NCBI GenBank assembly: GCA_900755895.1
Contig: CAAEIG010000102.1
Location: 1 to 64,000, forward strand
DNA: 64,000 bases
Origin: Clostridia bacterium
GTDB lineage: Bacteria; Bacillota; Clostridia; Oscillospirales; Acutalibacteraceae
Reading direction: 5' to 3'
The number at the start of each line of letters is the position of its first letter. Within the stretch, counting starts at the first letter, position 1. Positions 14,564-22,701 of the stretch are shown in pieces. Below the pieces are notes generated by a model, which worked only from the letters and a program-made list of their open reading frames with translations, ran no database searches and had not been told where the DNA came from. A program made the translations under genes and the position numbers.

Positions 14564-15436
14564 ATGGCGAAAAGGAAAGGAGAAGCCATTGTGGAAGAAT
14601 ATTATGTAACGACAGAAAGAGTCCAGTCTTTTTTACGTTATTTAGAAGGGGAATCTCACAGCCTTGGGACTGTAGAAAAATATCGCCGGGATATTTTGAA
14701 ATTCCAGCAGTGGTTAGAGGGAAGACCTGTCAGCCGGGAAATGGTCGCTGCTTGGAGGCAACAGCTCACTGCTCGGGGGTATGCACCGGTCACAGTGAAT
14801 TCCATGCTGGGGGCGGTGAATGCTCTCTTCCGATTTTTAGGTTGGGAAGAATTCCATGCGAAAGCGTTGAGAGTTCAGCGACAGATATTCCGAAGCGAGG
14901 ATAAAGAATTGTCACGAGAGGAATATCAGCGACTGGTGACAGCTGCCAAATCGCAGAAGCGTTGGAGGCTTTCGCTGTTGTTGGAAACAATTTGTGCTAC
15001 AGGAATCCGTGTCAGTGAGGTGAAATACATCACTGTGGAGGCGGCACGTCAAGGTAGGGCAGAAATCTCCTTAAAAGGAAAAATCCGCACCATTCTGATC
15101 CCAGGTAAGCTGGCACGGAAGTTATTAAAGTATAGCAAAAAGCAAAAAAACGCTTCGGGAGAGATCTTTCTCACCCGAAGCGGAAAAAGTATGGATCGCC
15201 GACAGATTTGGTCCGAAATGAAATCGCTTTGTGAGGCAGCAAAAGTGGCTGCCAGCAAAGTGTTTCCACACAACTTGCGTCATCTATTTGCCAGAGCTTT
15301 TTACACGGCAACCCATGATGTGGTAAAACTAGCGGATGTCCTAGGGCACAGCAGTTTGGAAACCACGAGAATTTACCTGATTGCCACAGGAGCAGAGCAT
15401 GCAAAAACTCTGGAAACACTGGGGTTGCTGATTTAG
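14564..15436 (+). CDS. Tyrosine recombinase, probable DNA invertase of the flagellar switch
   Basis: 290 residues, a complete XerC/D-type recombinase. The N-terminal SAM-like core-binding domain spans about 14-105. The catalytic residues are R149 (ATGIRVSEV), a lysine at 171-173 (LKGKI), H236 and R239 (HNLRHLF), H262 (LGHSS) and the nucleophile Y271 (TTRIYL). The stop codon abuts the left recombination site at 15437, and the right site lies upstream of flgB. Clostridioides difficile RecV, a tyrosine recombinase, inverts a comparable site before the flgB operon, so I infer the same job here. It could instead be a general Xer-like enzyme acting on several sites. A purine-rich site AAGAGGAAG precedes the ATG. 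Confidence 0.85.
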   Translation: MAKRKGEAIVEEYYVTTERVQSFLRYLEGESHSLGTVEKYRRDILKFQQWLEGRPVSREMVAAWRQQLTARGYAPVTVNSMLGAVNALFRFLGWEEFHAKALRVQRQIFRSEDKELSREEYQRLVTAAKSQKRWRLSLLLETICATGIRVSEVKYITVEAARQGRAEISLKGKIRTILIPGKLARKLLKYSKKQKNASGEIFLTRSGKSMDRRQIWSEMKSLCEAAKVAASKVFPHNLRHLFARAFYTATHDVVKLADVLGHSSLETTRIYLIATGAEHAKTLETLGLLI

Positions 15437-15456
15437 GACAAAATATGTCTTTTGTC
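15437..15456 (+). repeat. Left inverted repeat of the flagellar switch
   Basis: GACAAAATATGTCTTTTGTC. Bases 15437-15455 are the exact reverse complement of 15797-15815 (19 of 19). The site is itself a dyad: arms GACAAAA and TTTTGTC around an asymmetric 6-bp spacer TATGTC, the architecture of a tyrosine-recombinase core site. Confidence 0.9.
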
Positions 15457-15566
15457 ATAATTGTGGCCAATACATCTTTATATACGTCAATACATACGTA
15501 ATATATCTATTGGTTTATACTGCGATTTATTGATAAATAACCCTAAAAATAGGCATGACAAATAGA

Positions 15567-15596
15567 GGGCCAGGTCGGGATTATTCCTGGTCCTTC
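15567..15596 (+). terminator. Hairpin inside the invertible segment
   Basis: GGGCCAGG (15567-15574) pairs with CCTGGTCC (15586-15593), one G-T pair, followed by TTCTT. It would stop read-through from the recombinase gene in this orientation. Confidence 0.5.
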
Positions 15597-15718
15597 TTGG
15601 CATGAAAGATTCTGTAAAATCCTTGTGTAATTGAAGTAAAATGATGGACACTACGCCATTTTGTCAGTGAACAAACGCTTGTCTGGTTGTTTTTTTTTGA
15701 GAAAATCTCCCAGTAGGA

Positions 15719-15747
15719 TTGATTTTTTCCTGTGACAGCGCTATAAA
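15719..15747 (+). promoter_or_regulatory. Candidate flagellar operon promoter inside the invertible segment
   Basis: TTGATT (15719-15724), exactly 17 bp, TATAAA (15742-15747), reading toward flgB. Inverted 7-mers bracket it: CCCAGTA (15709-15715) with TACTGGG (15754-15760), and TGTGACA (15731-15737) with TGTCACA (15770-15776). These may be regulator sites. I found no comparably good promoter at the other end reading outwards, so the flipped state should be OFF. Confidence 0.65.
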
Positions 15748-15795
15748 TCACTTTACTGGGAACGAAAAATGTCACATTTTGGTTTCCCTAAATAA

Positions 15796-15815
15796 AACAA
15801 AAGACATATTTTGTC
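15796..15815 (-). repeat. Right inverted repeat of the flagellar switch
   Basis: AACAAAAGACATATTTTGTC. 15797-15815 is the exact reverse complement of 15437-15455. Arms AACAAAA and TTTTGTC flank spacer GACATA, the reverse complement of the left spacer, so recombination would invert and not delete. Confidence 0.9.
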
Positions 15816-15899
15816 AAAGTGCTTCCGGTGAGTTTTAAATCCGAGGTTGACGGAATATGTGTTTACAGATTCCTGTTGTAGAAAGCAAAGGTGTTTGGA

Positions 15900-16283
15900 A
15901 TGGAGCTATTCACCAGCAACTCCATGCTGATGCTGGAAAAGTCCATGGACTTCTTGTGGACAAAACAGGCGGCTGTGTTGGACAACATCGCCAATGCGGA
16001 AACGCCCAACTATAAAGCCAAGGTGGTTACCTTCGAGGAAAGCCTTCGGGACAAATTGGAGAGTGCAGCCTCTTCTAATCAGCCTAAGCAAGCAATCCGC
16101 CAGGTGTTGGAGGATACGGATTTTGCCGTGACAGAGCCCCAGGAATCCACTCGTATGGATGATAATGGGGTGAATATCACAGAGCAGAGTACAGAGTTGG
16201 TTCGCAACTCTTACCAGCTGCAATATGTGATGAATGCAATTTCCGCTGATATGACTGCATTGCGCACAGCAGCGAAAGGTTGA
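15900..16283 (+). CDS. flgB: Flagellar basal-body rod protein FlgB
   Basis: 127 residues from the ATG at 15900, chosen because AAAGGTG lies six bases upstream; a GTG at 15891 is possible. Motifs: an N-terminal amphipathic helix, then LDNIANAETPNYKAK, the rod-family signature, and a C-terminal QYVMNAISADMTALRTA helix. It forms the proximal rod with FlgC. It is the first gene of the long operon and lies 84 bp downstream of the invertible switch. Confidence 0.95.
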   Translation: MELFTSNSMLMLEKSMDFLWTKQAAVLDNIANAETPNYKAKVVTFEESLRDKLESAASSNQPKQAIRQVLEDTDFAVTEPQESTRMDDNGVNITEQSTELVRNSYQLQYVMNAISADMTALRTAAKG

Positions 16284-16298
16284 TAGGGGGGCATTTTT

Positions 16299-16760
16299 AT
16301 GGCATTTTTGAGTTCTATGAATATTGCTGCGTCAGGTCTGACTGCACAGCAGCTGCGTCTGGACGTTGTGGCCGAGAACATCACAAACTCCAATACCACT
16401 CGCACAGAGGGCGGCGGAGCTTATCGTAGAAAAATGGTAGTTTTCGAAGCTGAGACGGGTCGAGATACTTTTCGAGACGTGATGGCTCGCACTGCGAATG
16501 GCTTAGCTTCCAATGAAGGATATGCCAATGCTGGCGGTGTGAAAGTGACGCAAATTGTGGAGGATCCTTCTCCTTTGAAGACGGTGTATGACCCCACTCA
16601 TCCCGATGCTGATGAGAATGGGTATGTGGACCTGCCCAATGTGGACATGGTGAAAGAGATGACAGATGCAATGGCCGCAACACAGGCCTATTCCGCCAAT
16701 GTAACCGCTTTCAACGCTTTGAAGACTGTGGTCAATCAAGCGTTGCAGATCGGCCGCTAG
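16299..16760 (+). CDS. flgC: Flagellar basal-body rod protein FlgC
   Basis: 153 residues. The pattern NIAASGLTAQQLRLDVVAENITNSNTTRTEGG and the C-terminal VKEMTDAMAATQAYSANVTAFNALKTVVNQALQIGR are standard. Rod subunit with FlgB. AGGGGGGC precedes the ATG. Confidence 0.96.
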   Translation: MAFLSSMNIAASGLTAQQLRLDVVAENITNSNTTRTEGGGAYRRKMVVFEAETGRDTFRDVMARTANGLASNEGYANAGGVKVTQIVEDPSPLKTVYDPTHPDADENGYVDLPNVDMVKEMTDAMAATQAYSANVTAFNALKTVVNQALQIGR

Positions 16761-16871
16761 GCGGCTTTTGTGTTTTTTTGGGAGCTTGTATTGTAACTGC
16801 AATATAAGAATGTGCACAAGATAGTTTGTAAGGACAGTTGATAAGAGATAAATGAGAGGGTGTAACTGAAT

Positions 16872-17174
16872 ATGATTTCTCCTATTGTTGGATTGTCACC
16901 AATTGCTTCTTTGGAAGGAGAAGAAACTTCTGCAGTGCAAGGGGCAGGTGCCTCTTCCATGTTTGGGCAGGTTTTTCAGTCTGCCATTCAAAATGTAAAA
17001 GATACAGACGCGGAAAAGAATCAAGCAGAGTATCTCTTGGCTACTGGCCAATTGGATAACCCTGCCGCATTAACCATCGCTTCCACCAAGAATCAGGTGG
17101 CTGTGGACCTGCTGGTCCAGATGCGTAACCGGGCGATGGATGCCTATTCTCAGTTGACCAGCATCAGCTTCTGA
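16872..17174 (+). CDS. fliE: MS-ring/rod adaptor FliE
   Basis: 100 residues, with the family C-terminal pattern EYLLATGQLDNPAALTIASTKNQVAVDLLVQMRNRAMDAYSQL. It links the MS ring to the rod and is an early export substrate. GAGAGGG precedes the ATG. Confidence 0.94.
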   Translation: MISPIVGLSPIASLEGEETSAVQGAGASSMFGQVFQSAIQNVKDTDAEKNQAEYLLATGQLDNPAALTIASTKNQVAVDLLVQMRNRAMDAYSQLTSISF

Positions 17175-17192
17175 GAACGCGTCATCCTAATT

Positions 17193-17239
17193 AAGAAAAC
17201 GGCTTGTTTCAAAGGTGACAACAGGTACGTTTTCTTTTT
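17193..17239 (+). terminator. Weak terminator-like hairpin between fliE and fliF
   Basis: AAGAAAACG (17193-17201) pairs with CGTTTTCTT (17228-17236), with an inner TTGT/ACAA pairing, followed by TTTG. It may attenuate expression downstream; the long loop makes this uncertain. Confidence 0.4.
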
Positions 17240-17323
17240 GTGTTGTCTAAAAATTGAGAAATGGGTAATTCGTGATGGGTGAATTTTCAAGGATTGAATT
17301 GGAGGAAACGGCGGTGAAGGCTG

Positions 17324-18949
17324 ATGGCTGAAAAGGCAAAGGCCGTTTTGGAGAAGGGTAAAGAGCTTCTGAAAAAAATTCCCAAATTTGTTTTTATTGT
17401 AGCTGGAATAGTAGTGGTTGCCGTTGTGGTGATAGCTGCTGTAGTGCTGAATAACAAAGATTACACTGTGCTCTTCACAGGGTTGGGTTCAGAAGAAGCT
17501 TCTGAGATCGTTACATATTTAAATGATAACGGAGTTACTGATTATCGTGTGGAGAATAACGACACGATTTTGGTACCGGAGGGTCAGGAAGCCCAGCTGA
17601 AGGCTCAGCTGCTTATGGAGGGTTATCCGGAGTCCGGTTATAGCTACTCCACCTATTATGACCACGTCAGCGCTCTCTCTACGGAGAGCGAGCGGAACAC
17701 AGCCTATCTGCTTCTGTTGCAGGATAGAATGAGCGCTGTTGTCCGGAACTTCGATGGCGTGAAGGATGCTGTGGTGAACATCAACCAAGGTGAGGACCGC
17801 AGCTACATTCTGGATCAGAACAATATGGTGGATGCCTCTGCCAGTGTTTTTGTCACCATGGAGGACACGGATGACAAATTGACCGATAGCCAGGCCGATG
17901 CCATTCGGCGCTTGGTGGCCCGGTCTGTTCAGGGCTTGGAGGTGGAGTCCGTTGAAATCAGTGACAGCATGGGCCACAGCTACGGCGGTTCCACGGAACT
18001 GGATGAGACCACGGACCTCTCTGCTTTAAAGCTTCAGCTGGAAGAGGAAAACAATAATAAGATCCGTGCGGAAATTCTGCAGGTGCTGGAACCTCTCTTT
18101 GGTTGGGAGAATGTGGCTGTGGGTGTCAACTGTACTGTGGATGTCAATCGTTCCACGGAGGACAGCACCACATACACCCTGCCTCAGGGCAGTCAGGATG
18201 GACAAGGCCTGATTGGCAGCGAGGTTTACAGCAACCGCATTGTTCGGGGTGAAGATGACACCGCCGGCGGAACTGTAGGCACAGAGACCAATGCAGATTT
18301 GCCCACTTATGTGGAAGAGGAGATCACTCCTGACGGCACAGAGAAGGAGATCTCTACCGAAGGGCAGAACGATTATTTGAACAACAGCAGCACCGTCCAT
18401 GAGGAGCGTGTGGCTGGTACTATTACCGATTGTATGGTGTCTGTGAGCATTAACACGGATACGGCTGGGAATGTGGATGTGAATCAGATTCGCACCCATG
18501 TGGCCCGGGCGGCGGGCATCACGGACGAGCAGGCTGAGACCCGGATTTCCATTCTGCCCCGTTCCTTCTATACAGAGGGCGGCAACCAGAATCAGAACGG
18601 TCTGGGAGACGGCGGAGAGTTCCAGCTGCCCATTCCCGTGGAAGTGGCTGTGGCGATTTCTGCAGGGTTGTTCCTGTTGCTGGTGTTCACTATTGTGATG
18701 ATGATTGTGCTGCACCGTCGGCGCAAGCGCAAAGAGCGTGAAGCGGCCCTGGCGGCAGCAGCTGCCCAGCAGGTGATCCCCATGGAGATTCCCATGGCGG
18801 AGCCTCAGGAGGGCGCGGATGTAATGAGCCTGCAAACCGAGAAGAGCATGGAGCTGCGCAAGGATGTGCGGCAGTTTGCTGATGACAACCCGGAGATTGC
18901 GGCACAGATGATTCGTACATTGCTGAAGGGAGGCGGCAACGGTGGCTGA
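17324..18949 (+). CDS. fliF: Flagellar MS-ring protein FliF
   Basis: 541 residues. A first membrane helix (FVFIVAGIVVVAVVVIAAVVL, about 22-42) and a second near 440-460 (VAVAISAGLFLLLVFTIVMM) enclose the periplasmic ring domains (YxVLFTGL, QLMEGYPESGY-like LLMEGYPESGYSY, NINQGEDRSYILD). The C-terminal cytoplasmic tail binds FliG. It nucleates basal-body assembly. The next gene overlaps its end. Confidence 0.97.
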   Translation: MAEKAKAVLEKGKELLKKIPKFVFIVAGIVVVAVVVIAAVVLNNKDYTVLFTGLGSEEASEIVTYLNDNGVTDYRVENNDTILVPEGQEAQLKAQLLMEGYPESGYSYSTYYDHVSALSTESERNTAYLLLLQDRMSAVVRNFDGVKDAVVNINQGEDRSYILDQNNMVDASASVFVTMEDTDDKLTDSQADAIRRLVARSVQGLEVESVEISDSMGHSYGGSTELDETTDLSALKLQLEEENNNKIRAEILQVLEPLFGWENVAVGVNCTVDVNRSTEDSTTYTLPQGSQDGQGLIGSEVYSNRIVRGEDDTAGGTVGTETNADLPTYVEEEITPDGTEKEISTEGQNDYLNNSSTVHEERVAGTITDCMVSVSINTDTAGNVDVNQIRTHVARAAGITDEQAETRISILPRSFYTEGGNQNQNGLGDGGEFQLPIPVEVAVAISAGLFLLLVFTIVMMIVLHRRRKRKEREAALAAAAAQQVIPMEIPMAEPQEGADVMSLQTEKSMELRKDVRQFADDNPEIAAQMIRTLLKGGGNGG

Positions 18950-19991
18950 GGCTGCAACCGTGCAGGAGGTCAAAACGGCTCCGGCTCACAAAAGTGAGTT
19001 GACCGGTGCCCAGCAAGCCGCAGCGGTGATTATCGCTCTTGGGGCTGAAAAGGCATCGAAGCTCTATCAATATATGGATCCCGAAGAGGTGGAGCAGCTC
19101 ACCCTGGAGGTGGCCCGCCTGGGTTTCCTGGATTCTGAGGAGACCGAGCAAGCTCTGGGAGATTTCTACCGCATGTGCCAGACCAACAAGGCTGTCACAG
19201 AAGGTGGTCTGGAATACGCCCGTGCCGTTCTGGAAAAGGCCTATGGAGCTCAGGCTGCGGCGGATCTGTTGGACAAGGTAACGAAGTCCATGAAGAACCG
19301 GGAGTTTGCCTTCATGAACAAGGCAGATGTGAAGGCGCTCTTTTCCGCGCTGCAGAATGAGCGGCCCCAGACCATTGCCCTGGTGCTTTCCTATATTGAT
19401 GCGGATAAGGCGGCTGGTGTCATCACGCAGCTGGATCATGATGTCCAGGTGAAAGTGGTGGAAGACATCGCCAAGATTGATAGCGTATCTCCGACGGCGG
19501 TCAAGATTGTCGAGGCTGAGATGAGCAAGAAGTTCTCGCAGATTGTCATTGACGCCGATGTGAAGGTGGGCGGTATCGACTACGTGGCCGATGTGATGAA
19601 CAATTTGGACCGTGCCAGCGAGAAGAACATCTTCGACAATATGGAGGAGTACAACCCCGATCTGGTCACGGAAATTCGCAAGCGCATGTTTGTGTTCGAG
19701 GATATCGTCACCATGGACGACCGTTCGGTGCAGCGGTTTGTGCGGGATTGCGATCCCAGAGATTTGGTGCTGGCCCTCAAGGCAGCAGATGCTGGCGTGG
19801 CCAACAAGCTGTTCACCAATATGTCCACCCGTATGGCCCAGTCCATCCGGGACGACTTGGAGATCACCACCAATGTGCGTATGCGGGACGTGGAAGAGGC
19901 CCAGCAACGCATTGTGGACATTATCCGCGGCCTAGAGGAACGCAACGAAATCATTATCCTAAAGGGCGGAAAGGACGATATCATTGCCTAG
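18942..19991 (+). CDS. fliG: Flagellar motor switch protein FliG
   Basis: 349 residues from a GTG overlapping fliF by 8 bp. It contains the N, middle and C domains (GAQQAAAVIIALGAEKASKLYQYMDPEEVE; AQVVDDDIRQ-like VEDIAKIDSVSPTAVKIVE; FVFEDIVTMDDRSVQRFVRDCDPRDLVLALK, with the charged residues that contact MotA). Part of the rotor C-ring. Confidence 0.97.
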   Translation: MAEAATVQEVKTAPAHKSELTGAQQAAAVIIALGAEKASKLYQYMDPEEVEQLTLEVARLGFLDSEETEQALGDFYRMCQTNKAVTEGGLEYARAVLEKAYGAQAAADLLDKVTKSMKNREFAFMNKADVKALFSALQNERPQTIALVLSYIDADKAAGVITQLDHDVQVKVVEDIAKIDSVSPTAVKIVEAEMSKKFSQIVIDADVKVGGIDYVADVMNNLDRASEKNIFDNMEEYNPDLVTEIRKRMFVFEDIVTMDDRSVQRFVRDCDPRDLVLALKAADAGVANKLFTNMSTRMAQSIRDDLEITTNVRMRDVEEAQQRIVDIIRGLEERNEIIILKGGKDDIIA

Positions 19992-20835
19992 TATTTTCAA
20001 GCGCTTTTCTAAAGCAAAGGCAGAGGATTATGTATTTCCGGATGCTGAGGATCTGGTGCTAAAGGAGCCGGAACCACCTCGGGAGGAGCTGCCTCTGCCG
20101 GAGCATGAGGAGCCTCTAGAGGATACCGAGGAGGCGCCAAAGCAGGAGCCCGCAGAGAAAACCCCAATTCAGTTTGCCCAGTTGCAGGCCCAGGAGATTC
20201 TGGAAGATGCCAAACGTCAGGCCCAGGAACTTGTGGAGCAGGCCAAGCTCGAAGCTCAAGAAGAGATTGAGCGAGCCAAAGCAGAGGCGGCGGAAGAGGG
20301 CCAGCGTGAAGGCTATCAACGGGGCCTGGAAGAAGCCATGGAGACCGCCCGGCAAGAGCGGGAGCGGTTGGCACAGGAGTTGTCCGTCCAAGTCCAGGAG
20401 TTTCTTGAAAAAGCCTCTGCCGCGCTGGATAAACAGTTGGATGATAACGTTAATGAATTGCGGGACCTGGCCATTGCCATTGGCGAAAAGGTGGTCAGTG
20501 TCAGTTTGAAGAGCAGCGGCGATGTGATTGCCAGAATGGTACAGGCGGCACTGGATAAGCGCCGCCGCAGGGAATGGGTCCGGATCTATATTGCAGAGAC
20601 GGACGCCAAACGTATGGGGCAAATCCCAGCGTCCCTGGCCAATTCTCTTTCAGCGATTTCCGACCGGGTGAGGATCATTCCCATGGCTGGGGAGGATTCC
20701 GGTACCTGTGTGATTGAAACACCCGATGAGATTATAGACGCCAGCGCATCCACCCAGCTGCACAACATTCGTGGGTTGCTGATGGATGCTCCTGTGGAGA
20801 CCTCTCCAGCACCACCCCAGATTTTCCACACTTGA
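19984..20835 (+). CDS. fliH: Flagellar export regulator FliH
   Basis: 283 residues from a TTG overlapping fliG by 8 bp; no better start is seen. The protein has an acidic N-terminus, a long heptad coiled coil (LEDAKRQAQELVEQAKLEAQEEIERAKAEA, shown here in part) and the C-terminal FliH/YscL domain (VRIYIAETDAKRMG). It binds FliI at the export gate. Confidence 0.93.
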   Translation: MPSIFKRFSKAKAEDYVFPDAEDLVLKEPEPPREELPLPEHEEPLEDTEEAPKQEPAEKTPIQFAQLQAQEILEDAKRQAQELVEQAKLEAQEEIERAKAEAAEEGQREGYQRGLEEAMETARQERERLAQELSVQVQEFLEKASAALDKQLDDNVNELRDLAIAIGEKVVSVSLKSSGDVIARMVQAALDKRRRREWVRIYIAETDAKRMGQIPASLANSLSAISDRVRIIPMAGEDSGTCVIETPDEIIDASASTQLHNIRGLLMDAPVETSPAPPQIFHT

Positions 20836-20850
20836 GAAAGGAGGATGGAC

Positions 20851-22155
20851 ATGTTTCAACAGATGATCCGCCAAGTGTACAATGCGGATACATACAGTCT
20901 GACTGGAAAGATTGAGAATATTGTGGGCATGTCCATCGAGGCTTCTGGCGGCAAGGCGGCTGTGGGAGATATCTGCCGTATTTACAACGGGGAATCCGGC
21001 GGCCAAGTGATCGCTGAGGTGGTTGGCTTTAAGGACGACAAGATCCTGTTGATGCCCTATTCCGATATGGCGGGTATCTCAGCGGGAAACTTCGTCAGAA
21101 ACACCGGTACGCAGCTCACACTGCGAGTGGGAGAGTTCTTGCGAGGACGTATTATCAACGCACTGGGCCAGCCCATCGACGGTGGTCCTGCATTTCCTCA
21201 GGATGGCACTCCTCACTGCATTGGTGCCAGCTATATCAATCCGCTGGAACGTCCTCCCATTCGTGAGCGGATGGAGTTTGGAATCAAGGCGATTGACGGT
21301 TTGCTGACCATCGGCAAAGGGCAACGTATTGGTATCTTTGCAGGTTCTGGCGTTGGCAAAAGTACCTTGATGGGTATGATTGCCAAGAACGTTAAGGCAG
21401 ATATCAACGTGATTGCTCTGGTGGGCGAACGTGGCCGCGAGGTTCTGGAGTTTGTCCAGAAGGACTTGGGAGAGGAAGGCATGGCCCGTTCCATTTTGGT
21501 GGTGGCCACTTCGGACCAACCTGCGATGCTTCGAATGAAGTGTCCCTCCGTAGCCACGGGTATTGCGGAGTTTTTCCGAGATCAGGGCTACGATGTGCTG
21601 TTGATGATGGACTCTCTGACACGTTTCGCCATGGCGCAGCGGGAAATTGGTTTGGCCATTGGCGAACCTCCTGTGGCCCGTGGTTATACCCCTTCCATTT
21701 ACGCGGAGTTGCCCAAGCTTTTGGAACGCAGTGGTAATTTCCGACGCGGGTCCATCACCGGTGTGTACACTGTGCTGGTGGAGGGCGACGACACTAACGA
21801 GCCCATTGCAGATACTGTGCGAGGTATTCTAGATGGTCACATTGTGTTGTCCCGTGCTCTGGCAAATGCCAACCATTATCCTGCCATTGACGTGGGCGCC
21901 AGTATTTCCCGTTTGATGGTGGAGATCGTGGGAGAGGAACACAAGGGGCTTTCCTCCCGGATGCGCGACATTATGAGTGTTTACGAAAAGAATTCCGACC
22001 TAGTGAGTATTGGTGCGTATAAGTCCGGTACAAACCGAAAGTTGGATTTTGCACTGACTAAAATTGACCCCATCAATCAGTTCCTTATGCAAGGGGTCAA
22101 TGAAGCTTTTTCCTATGAGCAAACGTTGGATCAGATGAGGAAGATCTTAAAGTGA
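20851..22155 (+). CDS. fliI: Flagellum-specific ATP synthase FliI
   Basis: 434 residues from the ATG at 20851, preferred over 20845 because AAAGGAGG ends at 20844. Walker A GIFAGSGVGKST, Walker B VLLMMDSLTRFAMAQRE and ATP-synthase-like motifs (GEPPVARGYTPS) are clear. It is the hexameric ATPase of the type III export apparatus. Confidence 0.96.
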   Translation: MFQQMIRQVYNADTYSLTGKIENIVGMSIEASGGKAAVGDICRIYNGESGGQVIAEVVGFKDDKILLMPYSDMAGISAGNFVRNTGTQLTLRVGEFLRGRIINALGQPIDGGPAFPQDGTPHCIGASYINPLERPPIRERMEFGIKAIDGLLTIGKGQRIGIFAGSGVGKSTLMGMIAKNVKADINVIALVGERGREVLEFVQKDLGEEGMARSILVVATSDQPAMLRMKCPSVATGIAEFFRDQGYDVLLMMDSLTRFAMAQREIGLAIGEPPVARGYTPSIYAELPKLLERSGNFRRGSITGVYTVLVEGDDTNEPIADTVRGILDGHIVLSRALANANHYPAIDVGASISRLMVEIVGEEHKGLSSRMRDIMSVYEKNSDLVSIGAYKSGTNRKLDFALTKIDPINQFLMQGVNEAFSYEQTLDQMRKILK

Positions 22156-22177
22156 TCCATGGAGGAGGTGAGGCGCT

Positions 22178-22621
22178 GTGAAAAAATTCAAGTTTTCTCT
22201 GGACATCGTGCTGCGGTATAAGCAACAGGTTTTGGAGAGTGTGCAGGCTGAGCACGCCGCAGCGCTGGCAGAGGTAAGGCGGCAAGAAAAACTTCTGGAG
22301 GATCTGGAAACCCGTTACCAAGAGTACGATCAGGAATACTGCCAGCGTAAGCTGGAAGGCCTGACCATTGGCGACGCCATGATCTACCAGAATGGTTTGC
22401 GGGCGTTGGAACGGGAGATCCACCGGGAGACAGAGGTGCTGCAGCGTCTGCGTAAGGAAGAGCAGCGGAAGCGGGAACGAGTGGTTGCCGCGAAGCAGGA
22501 GACCTCTTCCTTGGAGAAGCTTCGGGAGAAAAAGCTGGCTCAGTACCGCAAGGATGAGCAGAAGAGCGAAGAGCAGTTTATTGAAGAATTTGTCAGTTCC
22601 ACGCGGAGCCGATCCGCGTAA
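22178..22621 (+). CDS. fliJ: Flagellar export chaperone FliJ
   Basis: 147 residues from a GTG with GGAGGTGAGG ahead. Almost all charged coiled coil (FSLDIVLRYKQQVLESVQAEHAAALAEV), typical of FliJ, the central stalk of the FliI ring. It ends with a basic-serine tail. Confidence 0.9.
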   Translation: MKKFKFSLDIVLRYKQQVLESVQAEHAAALAEVRRQEKLLEDLETRYQEYDQEYCQRKLEGLTIGDAMIYQNGLRALEREIHRETEVLQRLRKEEQRKRERVVAAKQETSSLEKLREKKLAQYRKDEQKSEEQFIEEFVSSTRSRSA

Positions 22622-22625
22622 AGCC

Positions 22626-22671
22626 GGGGAACCGGCCGGGACGTGGGCGAAAGCCCTTGGCGCGGTTCCCC
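22626..22671 (+). other. Intercistronic hairpin between fliJ and fliK
   Basis: GGGGAACC (22626-22633) pairs with GGTTCCCC (22664-22671). Inside, GGGC-GAAA-GCCC (22645-22656) forms a GNRA-tetraloop stem. Without a T run it is not an intrinsic terminator; it may protect or process the operon mRNA. Confidence 0.65.
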
Positions 22672-22701
22672 ATAAGTTTCAGCGAAAGGAGGTGAAAAGA
22701 G

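Larger units (their letters stand above)
15437..15815. other. Predicted invertible DNA element (flagellar phase-variation switch)
   Basis: A 379-bp segment bounded by 19-bp perfect inverted repeats that are core-like sites, lying between a tyrosine recombinase gene and flgB. It contains no gene but has a hairpin terminator, a promoter facing flgB and two short dyads around that promoter. Inversion would turn the promoter away from the flagellar operon. The state shown is predicted ON. Confidence 0.85.

Noticed and set aside
15450..15802. A small gene within the invertible segment
   Set aside because: The only open frame there (minus strand, about 64 codons) spans the hairpin and promoter, lacks a ribosome site and resembles nothing.
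17193..17239. Strong terminator separating flgB-fliE from fliF
   Set aside because: The loop is long and the operon clearly continues; kept only as a weak, possibly attenuating hairpin.
18690..19907. 405-codon minus-strand open frame
   Set aside because: Shadow of fliG and fliF; His/Leu-rich composition typical of reverse reading of Gln- and Asp-rich coding sequence.
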